10,065 nt of DNA from DATHWB01 sp040902855. GTDB taxonomy: Bacteria > Actinomycetota > Acidimicrobiia > Spongiisociales > ZC4RG35. The notes beneath the pieces are model-generated. The model worked only from the letters and a program-made list of their open reading frames with translations. It had not been told where the DNA came from and searched no databases. The position numbers were made by a program, and so were the translations under genes. Positions 4,845-10,065 of this stretch are shown piece after piece. The DNA lies in the NCBI GenBank assembly GCA_040902855.1, contig JBBDWN010000002.1, positions 1 through 10,065 on the forward strand, written 5' to 3'. The first letter of the stretch is position 1. Each line of letters opens with the position of its first letter.

Positions 4845-5756
4845 CTACGGATGCGGTACAACGTCCAACGCCGGTGCCGCATTCCCGCTCCGCACCGCCG
4901 TCAACTCCAGTCCGAGCCACACCCAGGCCATCCACAACACGTCTGCCACCAACAGATGGACGAGTGAGAGCCCGAGCGGTGTGAGAAGTGCGACGTTGCC
5001 GGCGCCGAGCGCGATCTCGACCACGACTGCGCCCACCACGATCCTGGCCGGAGTCGACCCCGAACCGTCGAAGCGCCGGGCGCCGAACCACGCTGCCGCC
5101 GCCCCCACGACGACGGCCACCACCGGGTGGGCGACCCGCAGCCGAGTGAGGAAGTGCTCACCCGATGTCACCGCAGCCGTGAGGTCGAACTCCTTCGGGA
5201 AGAGAGTGTCGGCGAGGGCAGTGACGGCCCCGGTCGCCGCGACCAGGATCATCCCGCTCCCGATGACGACCAGACCGAGATGATCCCGCAATCGTGCATG
5301 CGACTGCACGCCGGTGACCAGCCAGAAGCGGGTCATCACGAGACCTGCGAGCAGGACAAACGTGCTGACCAGGTGGATCGGTACCGAGACGGCCCGCGCA
5401 ATCGATGCGTCGTCTGCCACCCACTCGGCGAGAACGATGACCATGCCGATGAGTGCCTCGATGACGATCGAGATCCCCACCGCCACCGCGCCTCTACGAA
5501 CCGCATCCCCGGGGCGAGACCCACGGAATATCGCCACCACCATCCATGCCACGACGACCAGCGCCAGTCCCGAAACGGCGCGGTGGGCGAATTCGATCGC
5601 CGTCGCCCCCTCGAGTGCGGGGAGCACCTGGCCCTGACAGGTCGGCCACGATCGGCCGCAACCCGCACCTGACCCTGTCGCCCGCACTGTGGCGCCGAGG
5701 AGGATGACGATCAGATTGAGGACGATGGTGATGTCGACGATCCGCTTCGGGCGCAT
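4845..5756 (-). CDS. ctaA: Heme A synthase, CtaA/COX15 family
   Basis: A 303-residue polytopic membrane protein with about eight transmembrane helices. It should oxidise the C8 methyl of heme O to the formyl group of heme A for cytochrome c oxidase. The first loop carries LGATVRATGSGAGCGRSWPTC, with the cysteine pair C33/C40 typical of CtaA. Four heme-ligand histidines sit in the expected two half-repeats: H58 (EFAHR), H128 (VPIHLVSTF), H210 (RVAHPVV) and H267 (LSLVHLLVAD). No second cysteine pair is present in the other external loop, unlike Bacillus CtaA. The ATG at 5756 lies 9 nt after the otsB stop, so the genes are probably cotranscribed. No clear ribosome binding site is seen. Heme O synthase (ctaB) and oxidase subunits are not in the window. 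Confidence 0.93.
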   Translation of the reverse strand: MRPKRIVDITIVLNLIVILLGATVRATGSGAGCGRSWPTCQGQVLPALEGATAIEFAHRAVSGLALVVVAWMVVAIFRGSRPGDAVRRGAVAVGISIVIEALIGMVIVLAEWVADDASIARAVSVPIHLVSTFVLLAGLVMTRFWLVTGVQSHARLRDHLGLVVIGSGMILVAATGAVTALADTLFPKEFDLTAAVTSGEHFLTRLRVAHPVVAVVVGAAAAWFGARRFDGSGSTPARIVVGAVVVEIALGAGNVALLTPLGLSLVHLLVADVLWMAWVWLGLELTAVRSGNAAPALDVVPHP

Positions 5757-5765
5757 GACAGAAGG

Positions 5766-6494
5766 CTACCGAGACCGCATATGCACGAGATCTCGAAGGA
5801 ACCGCACCACGCCCACGGGGTCGGCGAGTCGACAGATCGCCGCAGTCTCGCCGGGACCGACCTTCACGCCGACGTCGTGGGGACCCAGCATCGCGAACAC
5901 TGTCTCATCGGTCGTGTCGTCACCGATGAAGAGCACCGTTTCGCCCGGACTGCGGAGGGCCAACATCGCCGCCCCCTTGGTGGATCCTGTGAGCCGCACA
6001 TCGACAACCCGGTTTCCCCGCTCGAATCGGCCGGGAACGATGGCTGCGAGGACCCCCTCGGCCTCCGCGGCCAGACGTTCGGCTGGTTCGGGCTCGAGGG
6101 CACGGCCGTGCAGCGTCAGTCCGGTCAACTTCTCCTCGACCCAGGCACCCTCGAATCGGGCGGCGATGGACTCGAGCACAGACTTCACCTCGTCGTAGTC
6201 GGGGGGGATGGCCGGTTCGGTGTGTCCGAGGTCGGCACCATGCTCTCCAACGAGCAGAACGCCGGGCGGTGCCGACAAACGCTCGGCGAGATCGTCCCGC
6301 CGCCGTCCTGACACCGCCGCAACACGTACGGCAGGCAGTGCGACGAGGTCGACCAGCACGTCGCCGACGCCGACGACCGGTGTCGCATCCTCGGGCCGGT
6401 CGACGATCTCGGCGAGCACCCCGTCGAAGTCGAGGCCGATCAACAGCGCGTCGGCTTCGACGAGCCGGGCGAGAGCGTCGGCTGGGTTGATCAC
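5766..6494 (-). CDS. otsB: Trehalose-6-phosphate phosphatase
   Basis: A 242-residue HAD-superfamily phosphatase that should remove the phosphate from trehalose 6-phosphate made by OtsA. All four HAD motifs are visible: the nucleophile/acid pair D22 and D24 in LDFDGVLAEI, the S62-containing VSGRR, the lysine K173 in GSTKGAA, and the metal-binding GDDTTDE (191-197). GEHG (83-86) is the conserved cap-region motif of trehalose phosphatases. The GTG at 6494 overlaps the otsA stop as GTGA, the usual coupling of these two enzymes. A longer reading to 6539 would run into the otsA coding sequence and is not needed. It is about the length expected for stand-alone OtsB. Confidence 0.94.
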   Translation of the reverse strand: MINPADALARLVEADALLIGLDFDGVLAEIVDRPEDATPVVGVGDVLVDLVALPAVRVAAVSGRRRDDLAERLSAPPGVLLVGEHGADLGHTEPAIPPDYDEVKSVLESIAARFEGAWVEEKLTGLTLHGRALEPEPAERLAAEAEGVLAAIVPGRFERGNRVVDVRLTGSTKGAAMLALRSPGETVLFIGDDTTDETVFAMLGPHDVGVKVGPGETAAICRLADPVGVVRFLRDLVHMRSR

Positions 6495-7873
6495 GTGATC
6501 CCGGCGAGACCGTGAGCGGCCCAGGCGTGGACGTCCCATCGCCGCACATGGCTACGGAGGGCACGCATGCGGTCGCGCTGTTCGTCGAGCCCCATGTCGA
6601 TGGCCTCGCCGAAGGCGCGGGCCAGACCGTCCAGGTCATACGGATTGACGATGACAGCTCGATCGAGTTGTTCTGCCGCTCCGGCGAACTCGCTCAGCAC
6701 GAGCACGCCCGTGTCGTCGATCCGGCAAGCCACGTACTCCTTGGCCACCAGATTCATCCCGTCGCGCAACGGCGTCACCAACAGCACGTCGGCGGCCGCG
6801 TAATGAGTGATCAGATCCTCCCGATCGAGTCCCCGGTAGTAGTACCGGACCGGCGTCCAATCCGAACGCCCGAATGATCCGTTGATCCGACCCACGTACT
6901 CCTCGACGTTCCGCCTGATCGTCTGGTACTCGCCCACCGCCTCCCGACTGGGGACGGCCACCTGGACGAGGACAATCCTGCCGTGCAGGTCGGGTCGATT
7001 CTCGAGCAATGACTCGAAGGCCCGGAGGCGCAGGTCGATGCCTTTGGTGTAATCGAGCCGGTCGACGCCGAGCAGCACATGATCCGGATCGCCCAGTTCG
7101 GCCCGAAGGTCGTCCACTGCACGCCGCGTCGTCGGTGACGAAGCCACCGATTCGAAGTCGTCGAAGTCGATCGAGATCGGAAGGACCTCCGCTCGGGTCG
7201 TGTGCTCGGCAAACGACAGGGCTTCCGCTGGTCCGGAGGCGTCGCCGTAGGTGCGAGCCGCCCGGGCGAAGTTCATCATCGACTGTCGGGTGTGGAAACC
7301 GACGACGTCGGCACCCAACAGACCTCTGACGACCTCCTGACGCCACGGCAGGCGCCCGAAGATTTCGACCGGCGGGAACGGGATGTGGAGGAAGAAACCG
7401 ACGCGAAGGTCGGGGCGGGCCAGATGCAGCATCTCGGGTACCAGTTGGAGCTGGTAGTCCTGGATCCATACCGAGGCGCCGTCGGTGGCGGTCTCGGCCG
7501 CGGCCTGGGCGAAGCGACGGTTCACCTCCTGGTACGGACGCCACCAATGGCGGTGCATCTCCACCGGTCGAATGGCGTCGTGGTAGAGCGGCCAGACGGT
7601 GCCGTTGCAGAATCCTTCGTAGTAGTCGGTGATCTCACTGGACGTGAGCATCACCGGGATTTGGTCGATGTCATCGACGGTGAAAGGTCGGAGTTCCTGG
7701 TCGGGTATTCCCGGCCATCCGATCCACGTGCCCTGCCGTTGGCGAAGCACGGGGGCGAGGGCACTGACCAGTCCGCCGGGGCTCGTCTCCCACCGACCGG
7801 TCGACTCGTCGAGCTGGACAGGAAGACGGTTGGCGACGACCACCAACTGGTCGGACGGGCTCTGTTCAGGCAT
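6491..7873 (-). CDS. otsA: Trehalose-6-phosphate synthase (GT20 family)
   Basis: A 460-residue GT-B glycosyltransferase that joins UDP- (or other NDP-) glucose to glucose 6-phosphate to form trehalose 6-phosphate, for osmotic and stress protection. Family residues are present: R15 in VANRLPV, the N-loop SPGGL (31-35), D139 in IQDYQLQLVP, H163 in FLHIPFPP, R272 and K277 in GVDRLDYTKGI, and D371/E379 in LRDGMNLVAKEY. I chose the ATG at 7873 because it lies 7 nt after a TAGCCT -10-like box, the arrangement of leaderless genes in actinobacteria. Another ATG at 7879 would add Met-Val. The long upstream reading to 8257 is antisense to cbs. It is the first gene of the ten-gene minus-strand run and is divergent from cbs. 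Confidence 0.95.
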   Translation of the reverse strand: MPEQSPSDQLVVVANRLPVQLDESTGRWETSPGGLVSALAPVLRQRQGTWIGWPGIPDQELRPFTVDDIDQIPVMLTSSEITDYYEGFCNGTVWPLYHDAIRPVEMHRHWWRPYQEVNRRFAQAAAETATDGASVWIQDYQLQLVPEMLHLARPDLRVGFFLHIPFPPVEIFGRLPWRQEVVRGLLGADVVGFHTRQSMMNFARAARTYGDASGPAEALSFAEHTTRAEVLPISIDFDDFESVASSPTTRRAVDDLRAELGDPDHVLLGVDRLDYTKGIDLRLRAFESLLENRPDLHGRIVLVQVAVPSREAVGEYQTIRRNVEEYVGRINGSFGRSDWTPVRYYYRGLDREDLITHYAAADVLLVTPLRDGMNLVAKEYVACRIDDTGVLVLSEFAGAAEQLDRAVIVNPYDLDGLARAFGEAIDMGLDEQRDRMRALRSHVRRWDVHAWAAHGLAGIT

Positions 7874-7880
7874 GACCATG

Positions 7881-7886
7881 AGGCTA
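7881..7886 (-). promoter_or_regulatory. Candidate -10 box of a leaderless otsA promoter
   Basis: TAGCCT (minus strand, 7886 to 7881) fits the actinobacterial -10 pattern TAnnnT and ends 7 nt before the otsA ATG at 7873, so transcription could start at or next to the start codon. No Shine-Dalgarno sequence is present upstream of otsA. The -35 position would fall around 7904-7909, next to the cbs start codon, and shows no clear consensus. Predicted from sequence only. Confidence 0.45.
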
Positions 7887-7897
7887 CCGACGACCGG

Positions 7898-7903
7898 TAC
7901 GCT
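7898..7903 (+). promoter_or_regulatory. Candidate -10 box of a leaderless cbs promoter
   Basis: TACGCT (7898-7903) fits TAnnnT and ends 7 nt before the cbs ATG at 7911, the same spacing as on the opposite strand for otsA. The spacer CCCCCGA has no Shine-Dalgarno match, which supports a leaderless mRNA. The -35 region would overlap the otsA start codons (7871-7879), so the two promoters occupy the same DNA. Confidence 0.45.
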
Positions 7904-7910
7904 CCCCCGA

Positions 7911-8870
7911 ATGCAGATCCATGACAGTGTGATCGAGGCAATCGGCAACACACCGCTCGTCCGACTGAGCCGCCTCCATCCTCCCGGAAACCTCGTGGCG
8001 AAGGTGGAGCACATGAACCCCGGGGGTTCGATCAAGGAGCGGATCGCGGTGTCGATGATCGACGCGGCCGAGCGCGACGGGCTCCTCGGCCCAGGGGGGA
8101 CGATCATCGAGCCCACCTCGGGAAATACCGGAGTGGGACTCGCCCTGGTGGGGGCGATCCGGGGATACCGCGTGATCTGCACCGTCCCCGACAAGGTGTC
8201 CCAGGAGAAGATCCGCCAACTCGAGGCGTACGGGGTGGAAGTGATCGTCACCCCCACAAACCTCCTCCCGGAGGACGACGAGAGCTACTACGGCGTCGCC
8301 CGCCGGCTCGCCGCCGAGATCGACGGGGCATTCCACCCGAACCAATACTTCAATCCGGCCAATCCCGCCGCCCATGAGGCAACCACCGGGCCCGAACTCT
8401 GGCAGCAGACCGACGGCGAGATCGACGTGCTGGTGGCCGGGGTCGGGACGGGAGGAACCATCACCGGAATCGCTCGCCACCTCCGCCGACTCAAGCCGCA
8501 AGTCGAGATCGTCGGGGCAGATCCGGAAGGCTCGATCTACTCGGCCGGTCCCGACGGAGACATCCACCAATACCTGGTGGAGGGAGTGGGCGAGGACTTC
8601 TACCCGGACACGGTCGACCTCGACCTGATCGACCGGTTCGTCATGGTTTCGGACCGCGAGTCGTTCGCGATGACGCGGCGACTCGCCCGGGAGGAAGGGC
8701 TGCTGGTCGGTGGTTCGTGCGGCATGGCAGCCGCGGCGGCGATCCAGGTGGCCAGAGAAGACACCGGCAAGCTCGTCGTCGTGATCCTGCCGGACTCGGG
8801 ACGCGGCTATCTGTCGAAAGTGTTCAACGACGACTGGATGCGCGAGCGAGGTTTCGCCGACCTCGTCTGA
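7911..8870 (+). CDS. cbs: Cystathionine beta-synthase-like PLP enzyme, catalytic core only
   Basis: A 319-residue fold-type II PLP enzyme. It should condense serine and homocysteine into cystathionine (or make cysteine in a related reaction). The PLP lysine is K42 in NPGGSIKER, the substrate loop is EPTSGNTG (67-74) and the phosphate cradle is GTGGT (179-183). The motifs YLVEGVGEDF (221-230), GGSCGMA (267-273) and LPDSGRGYLSKVFNDDWM toward the end match actinobacterial Cbs (M. tuberculosis Rv1077) rather than CysK or CysM. That protein carries a C-terminal pair of CBS (Bateman) domains; here the chain stops right after the catalytic core at 8870, with no room for more before metB. The ATG at 7911 appears leaderless. 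The pairing with the MetB-like gene supports a transsulfuration role, but the reaction is inferred and O-acetylserine sulfhydrylase activity is possible. Confidence 0.88.
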   Translation: MQIHDSVIEAIGNTPLVRLSRLHPPGNLVAKVEHMNPGGSIKERIAVSMIDAAERDGLLGPGGTIIEPTSGNTGVGLALVGAIRGYRVICTVPDKVSQEKIRQLEAYGVEVIVTPTNLLPEDDESYYGVARRLAAEIDGAFHPNQYFNPANPAAHEATTGPELWQQTDGEIDVLVAGVGTGGTITGIARHLRRLKPQVEIVGADPEGSIYSAGPDGDIHQYLVEGVGEDFYPDTVDLDLIDRFVMVSDRESFAMTRRLAREEGLLVGGSCGMAAAAAIQVAREDTGKLVVVILPDSGRGYLSKVFNDDWMRERGFADLV

Positions 8871-8876
8871 CGCCGC

Positions 8877-10037
8877 TCAGACCTTCTCGAGGGCCTGTTC
8901 CAGATCGGCGATGAGGTCGTCGACATCTTCCAGACCGACCGACAGACGAACCAGGCCGTCGACGATCCCCACCTTGTGCCGTTCCTCCGGCGTCATCGCG
9001 CCATGGGTCATTGTCGGTGAGTGGGTGATCAGAGACTCGACCGAGCCGAGGTTCTCGGCGAGAGACCAGAGCTCCACCGCCTTCATCAGAATCTTCCCTG
9101 CATCGAGCCCCCCCACGACCTCGAACCACACCATCGCTCCGAAACCGGACGCCTGACGTTTCGCCAACTCGTGCTGCGGGAACGACTCCAGACCCGGGTA
9201 CGCCACCTGCTTCACCTTGGGATGGTCTTCCAGATACGTGGCCACTGCCATCGCATTCGCCGACTGAGCATCCATCCGGTTCGCCAGCGTCTTCGTCCCC
9301 TGCAAGGTCAACCACGCCACGAACGGCGACATGATGAAACCGCCCGCCGTCTGCATGAACTTGAGCGACTCTTGAAGTTCCGGCGTGCCCGCCACGACCG
9401 CCCCGCCGAGGGTTGCGTTGTGACCGTCCATGTACTTGGTCGTCGAGTGGATGACGAGGTCGGCGCCCAGTTCCAGCGGCCGTTGGTAGTACGGGGTGAG
9501 GAAAGTGTTGTCGACGACGTGCAGCACGCCGGCCGCCTGCGTGATCTCACTGATGGCAGCGAGATCGGTCAGCTTCAACGTCGGGTTGGCGGGAGTCTCC
9601 GTGAATACCATCGTCGTCGTGTCTCGGAGCGCATCGCGCACGTTCGTCGGGTCCGAGGTGTCGACGAACTCGCTCTCGACACCGAAGCGGGCCATGACTT
9701 TCGTGGCGAAACGATGAGTCCCGCCGTACACGACATCAGAGAAGATCACATGGTCACCGGCATCGAGTTGGCTCAGCATCACCGCAGTCGTCGCCGCCAT
9801 GCCGGTCCCGTAGGCCGTGGCTCCCGCCCCGCCTTCGAGGATCCGCACCTTCTCTTCGAAGGCCGAGACTGTCGGGTTCCCTGCGCGGGAATACGAATAC
9901 CCCTTCGCCAGGTATTCGTCGACGCCCTCCTGGACGAACGTCGTCGACTGATGGATCGGGGTGAGGATCGCCCCGCTGATCGGATCGGGCTCCACGCCGC
10001 CGTGGATCTGTGTTGTTCGGAATCCCATACCCCCCAT
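8877..10037 (-). CDS. metB: Cystathionine gamma-synthase / gamma-lyase (Cys/Met metabolism PLP enzyme)
   Basis: A 386-residue fold-type I PLP enzyme of the trans-sulfuration family. It either makes cystathionine from an activated homoserine and cysteine or splits cystathionine to cysteine. The PLP lysine is K201 in HSTTKYMDGH, the phosphate-binding motif is YSRAGNPT (49-56), Y104 in VYGGTHR is the catalytic tyrosine, VVDNTF (174-179) carries the PLP-stacking Asp, and LGSVESLITHSP (330-341) is the family signature near the C-terminus. Sequence alone does not separate synthase from lyase; a neighbouring Cbs suggests reverse transsulfuration. I list the first ATG (10037); the ATG at 10028 gives the usual start MGFRTTQIHGG and is equally likely. 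Its stop lies 6 nt from the convergent cbs stop. Only 28 nt of upstream sequence is visible, with no clear promoter. Confidence 0.92.
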   Translation of the reverse strand: MGGMGFRTTQIHGGVEPDPISGAILTPIHQSTTFVQEGVDEYLAKGYSYSRAGNPTVSAFEEKVRILEGGAGATAYGTGMAATTAVMLSQLDAGDHVIFSDVVYGGTHRFATKVMARFGVESEFVDTSDPTNVRDALRDTTTMVFTETPANPTLKLTDLAAISEITQAAGVLHVVDNTFLTPYYQRPLELGADLVIHSTTKYMDGHNATLGGAVVAGTPELQESLKFMQTAGGFIMSPFVAWLTLQGTKTLANRMDAQSANAMAVATYLEDHPKVKQVAYPGLESFPQHELAKRQASGFGAMVWFEVVGGLDAGKILMKAVELWSLAENLGSVESLITHSPTMTHGAMTPEERHKVGIVDGLVRLSVGLEDVDDLIADLEQALEKV

Positions 10038-10065
10038 TCTGCCCGACTCGCGGGTGAACCTCGAC

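Noticed and set aside
4813..5091. Upstream extension of the MoeZ-like frame to 5091
   Set aside because: Overlaps the C-terminal half of ctaA in another frame; the rhodanese domain begins at the ATG at 4812.
7202..7924. Plus-strand open frame of 240 codons opposite otsA
   Set aside because: Antisense shadow; OtsA carries all catalytic residues on the minus strand.
7874..8257. Upstream extension of otsA to 8257 and a minus-strand frame at 7884-8570
   Set aside because: Both are antisense to the well-supported cbs gene; the OtsA family start is at 7873.
8871..8876. Frameshift in cbs hiding lost CBS domains
   Set aside because: The next gene's stop begins 6 nt after the cbs stop and metB is intact on the other strand, so there is no remnant of further domains.
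1..10065. Mobile element, defence system, CRISPR array or tRNA
   Set aside because: No transposase or integrase motifs, no regularly spaced repeats and no cloverleaf seen; gene content and overlaps look like core metabolism.

Overview
This window reads as a compact, high-GC chromosomal segment from an actinobacterium. The main evidence is the linked set Mec+ / CysO / CysM / MoeZ-like, the O-phosphoserine and sulfur-carrier route to cysteine best known from Mycobacterium. Frequent GTG starts, ATGA/GTGA stop-start overlaps and apparently leaderless genes with a TAnnnT -10 box 7 nt before the start codon fit as well. A lineage outside Mycobacteriales, such as an acidimicrobial-type actinobacterium, is a guess from protein divergence only. 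There are no tRNAs, rRNAs, CRISPR arrays, insertion sequences or phage genes, and the region looks vertically inherited.

Layout. Positions 1-89 hold the last 28 codons of a plus-strand YyaL/DUF255-like gene. It converges on a long minus-strand run, and the gap (90-248) holds a short hairpin and a striking 15-nt-arm inverted repeat. From 7873 down to 249 ten genes lie head-to-tail on the minus strand: otsA, otsB (trehalose synthesis), ctaA (heme A synthase), a rhodanese-ThiF fusion (moeZ-like), a DUF4395 membrane protein, a membrane-anchored thioredoxin-like protein, mec (JAMM protease), cysO (sulfur carrier), cysM (O-phosphoserine sulfhydrylase) and a ROK-family fructokinase. Most junctions overlap by 4 nt, and the gaps before ctaA, moeZ and DUF4395 are 9, 32 and 78 nt. 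On the plus strand, 7911-8870 encodes a short cystathionine beta-synthase-like enzyme divergent from otsA. A cystathionine gamma-synthase/lyase (8877-10037, minus) converges on it with only 6 nt between the stops.

How the genes work together. The MoeZ-like protein should adenylate the C-terminal Gly-Gly of CysO and thiocarboxylate it with sulfur from its rhodanese domain. CysM should join that sulfur to O-phosphoserine while it is still attached to CysO, and Mec should clip free cysteine from the CysO-cysteine adduct. The DUF4395 protein and the tethered thioredoxin-like protein sit between the activating enzyme and the protease, each with a CxxC pair, and are candidates for an undescribed sulfur or redox relay feeding CysO. 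The Cbs-like and MetB-like pair supplies homocysteine/cysteine interconversion, so two routes touching cysteine are packed into 10 kb.

Most interesting points: the rhodanese domain is N-terminal to ThiF, the reverse of the usual MoeZ/MOCS3/Uba4 order; the DUF4395 plus thioredoxin pair is inserted in the CysO operon; otsA and cbs appear to share a very tight divergent leaderless promoter; Cbs lacks regulatory domains; and the inverted repeat at 138-210 is unexplained.
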